DNA of 64,000 bases. Origin: Kosakonia quasisacchari. GTDB lineage: Bacteria > Pseudomonadota > Gammaproteobacteria > Enterobacterales > Enterobacteriaceae. Under the pieces are notes generated by a model. That model was not told the DNA's origin. It made no database searches and saw only the letters and a list, made by a program, of their open reading frames with translations. Each line of letters opens with the position of its first letter. Position 1 is the first letter of the stretch. Positions 1 through 7,426 of this stretch are shown in pieces. A program made the translations under genes and the position numbers. The stretch covers positions 124,001 through 188,000 of the forward strand of contig NZ_SJOP01000001.1 of NCBI RefSeq assembly GCF_004331415.1, written 5' to 3'.

Positions 1-230
1 TCGGTACCATTACTCACCGTCTCGTGATACGCCTTATCTTTATTTTGCGAACCTTTCCATTTGCCTTCCAGCGATAAACCAAAGCCGTTAGCAAAACGGT
101 GCGACATTAATAAACGATCTTTGTGGTTATTACCGCCACTATCATTTAATTCATGGCGATAATCAAATGTTACCGCATGGGCGGCAATACTGATAAAAGG
201 TACAGTAACTAATAACAAAGTGCGCAACAT
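1..230 (-). CDS. KdgM-family outer membrane porin, N-terminal part (cut by window edge)
   Basis: The first 76 codons are visible; the rest lies beyond base 1. The protein opens with a signal peptide (MLRTLLLVTVPFISIAAHA) and continues into VTFDYRHELNDSG and a later MSHRFANGFGLSLEGKWK stretch, typical of KdgM/NanC/OmpL channels, which pass acidic oligosaccharides such as oligogalacturonides or sialic acid oligomers through the outer membrane. The substrate cannot be told from this fragment. A pectin-oligomer channel would fit the plant-associated character of the window, but that is inference. Confidence 0.75.
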   Translation of the reverse strand, partial: MLRTLLLVTVPFISIAAHAVTFDYRHELNDSGGNNHKDRLLMSHRFANGFGLSLEGKWKGSQNKDKAYHETVSNGT

Positions 231-360
231 AATATCCCCTATTATTTATAGTCAAAAGGTACAAGATGTTCTCTGCGAAAAATGCAGATAGTTTTAATTC
301 AAAGAGGAATGGTTAATTCGCTCTCATTGCAAGTTCATATAATTACCAAGCATAATAATT

Positions 361-456
361 ATGCCAAATATAGTTTCGTTGTCGTCATTATTGATAGCGA
401 CAGCAACGTTAATGCTACTTTTAAAGTGGCGTGTGGTGCCGGGTGCCTCCCGGTGA
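361..456 (+). CDS. Possible tiny hydrophobic peptide (31 aa)
   Basis: A short reading frame starts MPNIVSLSSLLIATATLMLL, i.e. one predicted membrane helix of about 18 residues, and ends in a basic tail (LKWRVVPGASR). Immediately downstream the DNA forms stacked hairpins: CCGGG/CCCGG around 439-453, ATTGGG/CCCAAT around 458-478, and CCCT/AGGG near 530-542. A one-helix peptide with a basic tail in a structured transcript resembles type I toxin peptides or leader peptides, but I do not recognise a named family and the ribosome binding site is poor. It could be chance. Confidence 0.3.
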   Translation: MPNIVSLSSLLIATATLMLLLKWRVVPGASR

Positions 457-744
457 ATTGGGTGCCGATCTCCCCAATCCGTCCATAAAAATGAAACTTT
501 ATTGAGAATGACCTCATATCAGCATGACCCCTCCGCTTAGGGGGATTCACCACACAAAATACGGTTTTGTCTGCATCAAGATATCTTTATCCTATCAACT
601 GGAACGGACTTTTACACAATTTGAAATGATGTTTTGAGACTGAGATCGAACATTTAAAAGTAGAATAAAAATTATTCTTTAGCCGGTTATAAAGATAATC
701 CTAATGATAATAAATCATTTAAAATCAATAAGTTAAATTGATTG

Positions 745-764
745 CATACATAGGTGTATGTATG
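745..764. promoter_or_regulatory. Perfect inverted repeat CATACAT-N6-ATGTATG
   Basis: Two 7-base arms are exact reverse complements across a 6-base centre, in the gap upstream of the LuxR/BglJ-type gene at 1043. The 20-base footprint suits a dimeric DNA-binding protein, so an operator is plausible; it is too far from any gene end and lacks a T-run, so it is not a terminator. Confidence 0.35.
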
Positions 765-1042
765 TGTTTTTGTATGGTTTGTAGTAGTAAATAAATAGCT
801 GAATAAATTTATTCCTGGAATAAAAGACGAACATTTGACACAAAATGCAATACACTGGGCAAATCAGGGAGAGTACAGAAAGGAAAATCAGGGTGATTTA
901 TGTTGTTGCAAACTAAACAGACATTAAACGAGCCAGAATCACGCTTGATCTGACTGAACCCATCCCGCACATTCAGGAAAAAAGACCATGCCTCCGTTAA
1001 CGGAGAGGAAAATAATAAAACATTACCCTCTGGAGTACCTAC

Positions 1043-1579
1043 ATGACTATCTACGGGAAGGATCGCCTTTTCATTTATGGTATTGAGAAAATACTCAGAC
1101 AACTTAGCAGGGAAAAAGGTAGCCGTTTTTGCAATGGTGAACCCACAATATATGTCACCACGGGAATGGACATTGTGGAAATGTACTCGCTGTTTTTCTC
1201 CCGTCCGCCCGCGCACTACTCTATTTTCATCTCTTCAGAACGTCACTTTGACTCGCTGTCGCTGCTTTTTCCCGGCCTTGTGAAATTATGTCTGGCCGAA
1301 AGGTTACGCGTCGAAGAGCTGCGCCAGGCGCTGGAAGTGATGAGTCTGTTATCTGCACAGAATCAGCAGCCAGGTTACAACCACGGCGCATTTAAATTCA
1401 CCAGCGCCGAACAGCAAATTATGCGCCTGCTGCTGCGTGGATATTCGGTGGAGGATATCGCCCGCATTCGCGGTGTTAGCCCGACTACCGTCAGTGTGCA
1501 GCGCAACGGTTTAATGAAGCGCACCGGCACCAAAAGTTTGCAGGCGCTTTGTTCGCTCTACACCGCAATGCGCGCATAA
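1043..1579 (+). CDS. LuxR-family transcriptional regulator, BglJ/RcsA-like
   Basis: A 178-residue protein whose last 60 residues (about 118-175) form a LuxR/NarL-type helix-turn-helix: FTSAEQQIMRLLLRGYSVEDIA, then SPTTVSVQRNGLMKR as recognition helix. The N-terminal 100 residues do not show the aspartate pocket of a response-regulator receiver and look like the degenerate regions of BglJ and RcsA, which act as partners of RcsB. A GGAG ribosome binding site lies 8 bases before the ATG. It faces the iminopeptidase gene tail to tail. Partnership with RcsB is inference; the target is unknown. Confidence 0.75.
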   Translation: MTIYGKDRLFIYGIEKILRQLSREKGSRFCNGEPTIYVTTGMDIVEMYSLFFSRPPAHYSIFISSERHFDSLSLLFPGLVKLCLAERLRVEELRQALEVMSLLSAQNQQPGYNHGAFKFTSAEQQIMRLLLRGYSVEDIARIRGVSPTTVSVQRNGLMKRTGTKSLQALCSLYTAMRA

Positions 1580-1583
1580 AAAA

Positions 1584-1600
1584 AGCGCCTGGCCGGCGCT
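1584..1600 (-). terminator. Rho-independent terminator of the iminopeptidase gene
   Basis: AGCGCC and GGCGCT arms enclose a 5-base loop between two convergent genes. Read on the minus strand the hairpin is followed by a run of at least six T, so it mainly ends transcription coming from 2525-1632. Confidence 0.7.
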
Positions 1601-1631
1601 TCACAACACAACCTGGTGCGGGCAAACAGCC

Positions 1632-2525
1632 TTAGCATGTGGCCAGTAAAAAGTCGCTGACGGTCTTCATGCACAGCGGCCGCTCTTCGACATGGGGCAT
1701 GTGGCTTGAGGACTCAAAAATCACCCACTGCGCTCCGGTAATATGGTCTTTGAAGGGTTGCACCACTTCCGGCGTCGCTTCGTCGTAACGCCCGGAAATT
1801 AACAGCGTCGGCACGCGCACTTGCTTTAACCGGTCGATAATTGTCCAGTTTTTCATGCTGCCAATAACGTGGAATTCGGTGGGGCCATTCATGGCGTGGT
1901 AAACGGTAGGATCGGCCTCCATGGCGTCAAACGTGCGTTGCACTTCTGCAGGCCACGGGTCGAGCCGACACACATGGCGCTGATAAAACACCTGGCTTGC
2001 CGCTTTGTACTCTGCGCTATCCACTGTGCCCGCTGCCTCGTGAGTTAACAACGTGTCCTGCACATCCGGGGGTAATTGCGCCCGCAGCTTCGCAGCACCC
2101 TCCAGCCACAGCGCCATCGATGCGGGTGAGTTGGCGATCACCATCGCTTTTAGCCCCTGCGGTTGTGTCACTGCGTGTTCAGCCGCCAGCATACCACCCC
2201 AGGATTGGCCGAGCAGCGCGTAGTCGTCGGCGATTTCTAATGCTTGCAGCAGATGGTTCAGCTCATCAAGAAAAAGCCCCGGTTGCCAGAAATCGGGGCT
2301 TTTATCCGGCAGATGGGTTGAACGCCCATTACCTAATTGATCGTAGTGGATCACCGCACGCCCGGTTTCAGCGATATCTTTGAACGCATCAACGTAGTCG
2401 TGGGTGCAACCGGGACCGCCGTGGGCCACCACCAGCGGCGTCTGCCCGTTTTGCAGATCGCCGCAGATGCGAAACCAGGTCTGATACTCCCGGAAGGGAA
2501 CGTAGCCTTCACGTATGGTGTACAT
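1632..2525 (-). CDS. Proline iminopeptidase / L-amino acid amidase family alpha/beta hydrolase
   Basis: A 297-residue cytoplasmic hydrolase of peptidase family S33. Visible landmarks are the oxyanion motif HGGPG (35-39), DQLGNGRS (62-69), the nucleophile elbow GQSWGG with Ser108, a probable acid Asp248 in SGRYDEATP, and His275 in SSSHMPH. Family members release N-terminal proline or hydrolyse amino acid amides and small peptides. It lies beside, and is transcribed in the same direction as, a LuxR solo of the plant-associated class, with a lux-box-like palindrome 65 bases before its start. The same partnership (LuxR solo plus pip) is established in plant-associated xanthomonads, pseudomonads and Kosakonia. 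The exact substrate is unknown. Confidence 0.88.
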   Translation of the reverse strand: MYTIREGYVPFREYQTWFRICGDLQNGQTPLVVAHGGPGCTHDYVDAFKDIAETGRAVIHYDQLGNGRSTHLPDKSPDFWQPGLFLDELNHLLQALEIADDYALLGQSWGGMLAAEHAVTQPQGLKAMVIANSPASMALWLEGAAKLRAQLPPDVQDTLLTHEAAGTVDSAEYKAASQVFYQRHVCRLDPWPAEVQRTFDAMEADPTVYHAMNGPTEFHVIGSMKNWTIIDRLKQVRVPTLLISGRYDEATPEVVQPFKDHITGAQWVIFESSSHMPHVEERPLCMKTVSDFLLATC

Positions 2526-2589
2526 AGTTGACGTCTACCCTGTTAAGTGAACTGGCTTTCAGGTTAGAACGCCAAAGGCAGCGCTGAAC

Positions 2590-2607
2590 ACTAGCAAAAT
2601 TGCTAGT
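2590..2607. promoter_or_regulatory. lux-box-like palindrome upstream of the iminopeptidase gene
   Basis: ACTAGCAA-AA-TTGCTAGT: two perfect 8-base arms around two bases, 18 bases in all. It sits between the end of the LuxR solo gene and the start of the iminopeptidase gene. Size and symmetry suit a LuxR-family dimer. A related copy (12 of 16 arm positions identical) lies at 3474-3491 before the ABC transporter operon, which supports a shared regulator. Confidence 0.7.
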
Positions 2608-2610
2608 TAT

Positions 2611-3363
2611 TTAGCTGTCGAGCAAGCGGTAGTGCAGCGCCCGCACCACCGCCTGCACGCGGTTGGTCGCGCCGAGTTTTTTCGCCGCCGTATTCAGATG
2701 CAACGTTACGGTTGCCACCGAACGGTGCAGCTTGCGGGCAATCTCTTTCGCCGTTAATCCTTCAGCCGACCACGCCAGGCATTCGCGTTCGCGGTTGCTC
2801 AATTTGACATGGCGGCAAGTGAGCAACGACGCGTCGAATAGCGGAAAGGCGGATTCCTGAAAACGGTGGGCGATAAACGTTAATTGTGCCAGCGTCTCGC
2901 TGATATCCCGCGTTTGTTGTTGGCTGGCGACAATGCCGGTGAGGGTGACAAACCCGCCGTGCGGCAAATGCAGCGGCACCGTTGCGCCGCAAGGCATATT
3001 GTGGTCGCGCATGTAATGCGTCACTTCCTGGGCGTTATCATCCAGCCTGCCATACAGTGCGCCGCTGTCCGGGCGTTGATAAGACCAGACAAACGGCGCA
3101 CAACTCTCCAGCGCGAAATGCTGCACCGGGTCGACCTGGTAGTAGCCGCGCTCGCACCACAAGCGGCGCATATCCTCCGGCACGTTACGCATCTCCAGCA
3201 GCGACGGTGTGATAAGCGTCCCTTCCAGTGAGCGCGGAACCGGCGTGTAGTCATAAATCACCGCATCAAAACCCAGCGCCTGCGTCTGGGTAAATAGCCC
3301 GGAAAATGCCTCCTCAAGCCTGCTGGCATTGGCAGCAGCAGGGTTTTCAATGTTAATTCGCAT
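2611..3363 (-). CDS. LuxR solo of the plant-associated (OryR/PsoR/PipR/PsrR) class
   Basis: A 250-residue regulator with an N-terminal autoinducer-binding domain (about 10-165) and a C-terminal GerE helix-turn-helix (about 187-245, LSNRERECLAWSAEGLTAKE). Counting back from the invariant Asp-Pro (D78 P79, TraR D70 P71), the TraR positions W57 and Y61 are Met65 and Trp69, while TraR W85 is kept as Trp93. The M/W pair is the known signature of solos that respond to plant compounds rather than acyl-homoserine lactones. No luxI gene is nearby. An in-frame ATG one codon earlier (3366) is possible; 3363 is better spaced from the AGGGGGA ribosome binding site. Response to an ethanolamine-type plant signal, as reported for PipR, is inference here. 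Confidence 0.9.
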   Translation of the reverse strand: MRINIENPAAANASRLEEAFSGLFTQTQALGFDAVIYDYTPVPRSLEGTLITPSLLEMRNVPEDMRRLWCERGYYQVDPVQHFALESCAPFVWSYQRPDSGALYGRLDDNAQEVTHYMRDHNMPCGATVPLHLPHGGFVTLTGIVASQQQTRDISETLAQLTFIAHRFQESAFPLFDASLLTCRHVKLSNRERECLAWSAEGLTAKEIARKLHRSVATVTLHLNTAAKKLGATNRVQAVVRALHYRLLDS

Positions 3364-3473
3364 CATTCCCCCTCATGGTCGACGGTGCCACGTCACAGGC
3401 ACGCTTTGTGCAGACTTCTCCCGCGGATTGATGAAGGCATGCAATTCCGGTGCCGTCATGCGGGAGGGGTAAA

Positions 3474-3491
3474 ACTAGTATTTTTGCTAAC
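3474..3491. promoter_or_regulatory. Second lux-box-like element before the peptide ABC operon
   Basis: ACTAGTAT-TT-TTGCTAAC matches the perfect palindrome at 2590-2607 at six of eight positions in each arm. It lies in the divergent gap between the LuxR solo start and the first permease gene, about 140 bases before the latter, so it could govern the transporter operon and the regulator's own gene. Confidence 0.6.
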
Positions 3492-3631
3492 TACCCAGCC
3501 TCCATTGATGCCGCTAGCGTAAAGAAAACGCCCGACGAACAAGGCCGGGCGCAGATAACCAGGGGAGTGGTGCACCATCGCGGGGCGGTTTTTTAACCTC
3601 ATGACACTGCGTGCACCACAGGAGAATGCTG

Positions 3632-4570
3632 ATGCACCGTTACCGTTTTTTGTTATTCCGACCACTGCAGCTACTGCCGGTACTGTTGGGAATAAGCATC
3701 ATCACCTTTGCGATGGTGCGCGCGATCCCCGGCGATCCGGCGCGCATCCTGCTTGGTGTGCGCAGCACGCCAGCGGCATTGGCGCGGATCCGCGCGCAGT
3801 TCGGGCTGGATGAACCTTTGTGGGTACAGTATGGCTACTTTCTGCGCAATCTGGTGCAGGGCGAGTTAGGAAAATCGATCGTCTACCGCATCGATACCCT
3901 AAAGCTGATTAACTCCCGTCTCGAACCTACCTTGTGGCTGGTGCTGGGAAGCGTGCTGCTGGCCGTTATCTTTACTGTGCCGTTGGCAGCGCTGGCAGCG
4001 CGTCAACGCGGGCGCATCGCCGACCAACTTATTCGCCTGTTCACCACTGCCGGGCTCGGTTTCCCCGCCTTCTGGCTGGGCATCATGATGATCATTGTTT
4101 TTAGCGTGGTGCTGGGTTGGTTCCCGGTTTCCGGTTATGGCAGTGATTTTACCGAGCAGTTGCACCACATGGTGCTGCCGTGTCTGACGGTTGCGTTGGC
4201 GCTGTCGGCGGTGTTGATCCGCAACCTGCGCGCCAGCCTGCTGATGGAGATGAGCAGCGATTACGTGATGGCCGCCAGAGCGCGCGGGCAGCCGGAAAAC
4301 CGCATCTTCTGGCGTCACGTATTACCCAACTCCCTGGTGCCGACGCTGAACCTGCTGGCGGTGAACATCGGCTGGCTGATTGGCAGCACGGTGGTGATTG
4401 AGAGCGTGTTTGCTATTCCGGGGCTGGGGCAGTTGCTGGTAAAAGCGATTTTCAGCCGGGACTACATGGTAGTGCAGGGCGTGGTAATGGTGTTTGCCCT
4501 TGCCACGGTCGTCGTCAACTTACTGGCCGACGTGATAACGGTGGCGCTGGATCCGAGGGTAAAACTATGA
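3632..4570 (+). CDS. Peptide ABC transporter permease, DppB type
   Basis: Inner-membrane permease of 312 residues with the DppB/OppB layout: an N-terminal helix, the conserved FAMVRAIPGDPARILLG stretch, a periplasmic region with FGLDEPLWVQYG, five further helices and the coupling loop (YVMAARARGQPENRIFWRHVLPN) that docks on the ATPase. The start at 3632 is set by GGAG seven bases upstream; the ATG at 3626 would be too close. First gene of a five-gene operon (permeases, two ATPases, binding protein) with overlapping ends. Di- or oligopeptides are the likely cargo, supported by the neighbouring iminopeptidase; the cargo itself is not visible in the sequence. Confidence 0.88.
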   Translation: MHRYRFLLFRPLQLLPVLLGISIITFAMVRAIPGDPARILLGVRSTPAALARIRAQFGLDEPLWVQYGYFLRNLVQGELGKSIVYRIDTLKLINSRLEPTLWLVLGSVLLAVIFTVPLAALAARQRGRIADQLIRLFTTAGLGFPAFWLGIMMIIVFSVVLGWFPVSGYGSDFTEQLHHMVLPCLTVALALSAVLIRNLRASLLMEMSSDYVMAARARGQPENRIFWRHVLPNSLVPTLNLLAVNIGWLIGSTVVIESVFAIPGLGQLLVKAIFSRDYMVVQGVVMVFALATVVVNLLADVITVALDPRVKL

Positions 4571-5412
4571 GCGCAATCAGCGTACTGACCGTATTGCGCC
4601 GCCGGGCCATTCCGCAGCAGCATGCCCTTAACGCGGGGTTATTGATTGTGGGGATGTGGCTGTGCGTCGCGCTGTTTGCCCCGTGGCTGGCACCGTTTGA
4701 CCCCATCATGCAGGATTCGACAGTCAGCTTACTGCCGCCGGGAAGCACACATCTGTTTGGCACGGATAACTTCGGGCGCGACATCTTCTCACGTGTGCTG
4801 TGGGGCGCGCGGGTGGATCTGCAAATCTGCCTGCTGGGCGTTATCTTCCCCTTTCTGCTCGGCACCACGCTCGGCGCGCTGTCGGGTTACCTGGGCGGTG
4901 CGGTTGATGCGCTGATTATGCGCACTATCGATATCGTGCTGGCGTTCCCGTTTCTGGTGTTGATGCTAGCGATTATCGCCATTCTTGGGCCGGGTCTTGG
5001 CAGCTTTTATATCGCGATGGCGATGGTCGGCTGGGTTTCTTACGCCCGGCTGGTGCGTGCTCAGGTGTTAACTCTCAAGCAGCGTGATTTTGTGCTGGCG
5101 GCGCGCAGCCTTGGCTATGGCCATGCCCGCATTCTGTTTCGCCACTTACTGCCTAACGCCATGACCGGCGCGCTGGTGTTTTCCATGTCGGATTGCGTGC
5201 TGGTGCTGTTAAACGGCGCGGCGGTGAGCTACCTCGGCCTCGGTGTGCAGCCACCCACGGCTGAGTGGGGCGTGATGGTGGCAGAAGGGCAGAGTTTTAT
5301 CACCACCGCCTGGTGGATAACCACTTTTCCGGGGCTGGCGATAGTTCTGTTGGCGATGGGATTCAGCCTGTTGGCGGATGGCCTTGGCGACAAACTGGGA
5401 GCGCGCGTATGA
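4567..5412 (+). CDS. Peptide ABC transporter permease, DppC type
   Basis: Second permease, 281 residues. It has the OppC-like N-terminal helix followed by LFAPWLAPFDP and FGTDNFGRDIFSRVLWGARVD, then five helices and the coupling motif DFVLAARSLGYGHARILFRH. Its ATG overlaps the preceding stop by four bases (ATGA), which implies translational coupling, and it overlaps the next gene in the same way. It should form the membrane heterodimer with the product of 3632-4570. Confidence 0.88.
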   Translation: MSAISVLTVLRRRAIPQQHALNAGLLIVGMWLCVALFAPWLAPFDPIMQDSTVSLLPPGSTHLFGTDNFGRDIFSRVLWGARVDLQICLLGVIFPFLLGTTLGALSGYLGGAVDALIMRTIDIVLAFPFLVLMLAIIAILGPGLGSFYIAMAMVGWVSYARLVRAQVLTLKQRDFVLAARSLGYGHARILFRHLLPNAMTGALVFSMSDCVLVLLNGAAVSYLGLGVQPPTAEWGVMVAEGQSFITTAWWITTFPGLAIVLLAMGFSLLADGLGDKLGARV

Positions 5413-6389
5413 CTTTACTAAACGTCTCGCAACTGACCATTTCCCGTGGGGACAATTGCGCGCTGGTGGATAAGGTCTCTTTCCGGCTACAGGCCGGGGA
5501 GATGCTGGGGCTGGTGGGTGAGAGCGGTTCCGGAAAAACCGTGACCTGCCGGGCGTTAATGCGTCTGTTACCGGGCCAGGGGTTGACGATTACCGGTGGT
5601 GAAGTGTGGTTTGGCGGGCGCGATCTGTTAACGCTTAGCGAAGCGCAGATGTCGGCGGTGCGCGGGCGGGAGATTGGCATGATTTTCCAGAACCCGGCCA
5701 GCCATTTAAACCCGGTGATGACCATTGGCGAGCAGATTGCCGAAAGCCGTCGCCTGCATTTCGGCGTTAATCGTCGGCAGGCAAAAGAGGATGCCAAAGA
5801 GCTACTGCGCCAGGTGGGTATTCCCGATCCGCAAAACCGCATTAACAACTATCCGCACGAGTTTTCAGGCGGTATGCGCCAGCGCGCGATGATAGCTGTG
5901 GCGCTGGCGCCGGAACCGTCGCTGCTGATTGCCGATGAGCCAACCACCGCGCTGGATGTCACCGTGCAGATGCAGATCCTGCGTTTGCTCACCACGCTGC
6001 GCGAGCAGTTAGGTCTGGCGGTGGTGATGATCACCCACGATCTCGGCGTGGTGGCGCAAACTTGCGATCGCATCGCGGTGATGTACGGCGGGCGTTTGTG
6101 CGAAGTGGGCGGCAAACGCGAAGTGCTGGCGCAGCCGCTGCATCCGTACACGCGCGGGCTGATTGATTGCCAGCCATCCAGCGAAGGCGGGCAGGGGCGT
6201 CTGGTCACCATCAACGGGCAGCCGCCGCTGGCGGGGAGCTTCCCGGCAGGCTGCCGTTTTCATCCACGTTGCCCGCAGGCGAACACCGCTTGCCAGCAGC
6301 AGCCTTCGATACTGTTCGCGCGCGACAGCCTGACGCACGCGGCGGCGTGCCACCACGCGTTACAGCCACTGACTCAGCGGGAGGGATAA
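5409..6389 (+). CDS. Peptide ABC transporter ATP-binding protein, DppD type
   Basis: ATPase subunit of 326 residues. Walker A is GESGSGKT, the signature is FSGGMRQR, Walker B reads LLIADEPTTALD and the H-loop is MITHDLGV. The C-terminal oligopeptide-transporter extension has the PAGCRFHPRCPQANTACQQ cysteine motif seen in DppD/OppD, which can carry an iron-sulfur cluster in relatives. The start codon overlaps the dppC-type stop (ATGA). It pairs with the following ATPase to energise the permease dimer. Confidence 0.88.
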   Translation: MTLLNVSQLTISRGDNCALVDKVSFRLQAGEMLGLVGESGSGKTVTCRALMRLLPGQGLTITGGEVWFGGRDLLTLSEAQMSAVRGREIGMIFQNPASHLNPVMTIGEQIAESRRLHFGVNRRQAKEDAKELLRQVGIPDPQNRINNYPHEFSGGMRQRAMIAVALAPEPSLLIADEPTTALDVTVQMQILRLLTTLREQLGLAVVMITHDLGVVAQTCDRIAVMYGGRLCEVGGKREVLAQPLHPYTRGLIDCQPSSEGGQGRLVTINGQPPLAGSFPAGCRFHPRCPQANTACQQQPSILFARDSLTHAAACHHALQPLTQREG

Positions 6390-7426
6390 TGTCGACACCG
6401 GCAAACTGGCCTTTGCTGGAAGCGGATAACGTCTCGGTCACGTTTCCGGTTTCCGGCGGGTTGCTCAGCAAAAAACGTGTTGTCCATGCGGTAAACCAGG
6501 TGACGCTCAAAATCCACGCGGGTGAAACGCTGGGATTAGTGGGTGAATCCGGCAGCGGCAAAAGCACGCTGGGGCGGGCGTTGTTGCAGCTCGAAAAAAT
6601 AAGCGATGGCGAAGTGCGTTTTGACGGGCACCGCATTACCCACGGTTTGAAAAGTGATGTTGCGCGGCTGCGGCTACAAACGGCGATGATTTTTCAGGAT
6701 CCGTTCGCCTCGCTTAACCCCAGACAAACGGTGGGTGAGAGCATCAGCGAAGTGCTGCGCGTACACCAGAAAGTGCCGCGCAACCGGGTTAGCGCACGGG
6801 TTGAAGAACTGCTGACGTTAGTCGGTTTACGCCCGGAGCACGCGGCCGCCAGGCCCGGCCAACTGAGCGGCGGGCAGTGCCAGCGGGCAGGTATAGCGCG
6901 GGCGCTGGCGATCGAGCCCCGGTTGATCGTCGCCGACGAGTGCGTGGCGGCGCTGGATGTCTCTATTCAGGGGCAGATCGTCAATTTGTTGATGGATCTG
7001 CGCGAAAAAATGGGGCTGGCGATCCTGTTTATCGCCCACGATCTGGCGATTGTGCGCCGCCTGTGCGATCGGGTGGCGGTGATGTACCTTGGGCGGATCG
7101 TCGAAGAAGGCCCCGCAGAAGCGGTATTTAACCATCCGCGCCACCCTTATACCGCCGCGCTGGTCTCCGCTATCCCGGAAATCGATCCGGACAAACCGTT
7201 ACCGCAGGAGACGCTTGCGGGCGAGCCACCGAGCCCGGTTGCCATTCCACAAGGTTGCGCATTTCATCCGCGCTGCCCTTACGCGCAGGTGCAGTGCCGC
7301 ACCGGCGCATTACCCCCGACCCGGCAGATTGCCGATCACGCCTGGACCTGCGTGCTGACACACGCAGGCGAGAAGAGTGTTTTTCCTTTGACTGAGGGAT
7401 CCTTTGATGAAGCACAAGCAAGTTAA
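6389..7426 (+). CDS. Peptide ABC transporter ATP-binding protein, DppF type, with unusual signature residues
   Basis: Second ATPase, 345 residues, start TAATG-overlapping the stop before it. Walker A is GESGSGKS and Q-loop FQDPFASLNPRQ. Two oddities are visible: the signature reads LSGGQCQRAG instead of SGGQRQR, and Walker B reads LIVADECVAALD, with Cys where the family has Pro and Ala where it has Ser or Thr. The catalytic Glu itself is kept, so the enzyme may still work. The C-terminal Cys motif (GCAFHPRCPYAQVQC) is present. Its last 20 bases overlap the binding-protein gene. Confidence 0.87.
   Translation: MSTPANWPLLEADNVSVTFPVSGGLLSKKRVVHAVNQVTLKIHAGETLGLVGESGSGKSTLGRALLQLEKISDGEVRFDGHRITHGLKSDVARLRLQTAMIFQDPFASLNPRQTVGESISEVLRVHQKVPRNRVSARVEELLTLVGLRPEHAAARPGQLSGGQCQRAGIARALAIEPRLIVADECVAALDVSIQGQIVNLLMDLREKMGLAILFIAHDLAIVRRLCDRVAVMYLGRIVEEGPAEAVFNHPRHPYTAALVSAIPEIDPDKPLPQETLAGEPPSPVAIPQGCAFHPRCPYAQVQCRTGALPPTRQIADHAWTCVLTHAGEKSVFPLTEGSFDEAQAS

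Larger units (their letters stand above)
231..1042. other. Long AT-rich intergenic region
   Basis: About 800 bases separate the porin start from the LuxR-type gene. No ordinary gene is supported here. It holds a possible 31-codon hydrophobic peptide (361-456) followed by several short hairpins up to about 555, and a perfect 7-bp inverted repeat (745-764). AT content is clearly above that of flanking coding DNA, as in heavily regulated or H-NS-bound promoters. Confidence 0.6.

Noticed and set aside
282..488. 68-codon frame overlapping the small hydrophobic peptide region
   Set aside because: Low-complexity translation of AT-rich intergenic DNA without start signals; the 31-codon frame in another phase looks more protein-like.
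703..719. AATGAT/ATCATT palindrome reminiscent of a Fur box upstream of the BglJ-like gene
   Set aside because: The centre and flanks deviate from the Fur consensus and no iron gene is adjacent; such sequences are frequent in AT-rich DNA.
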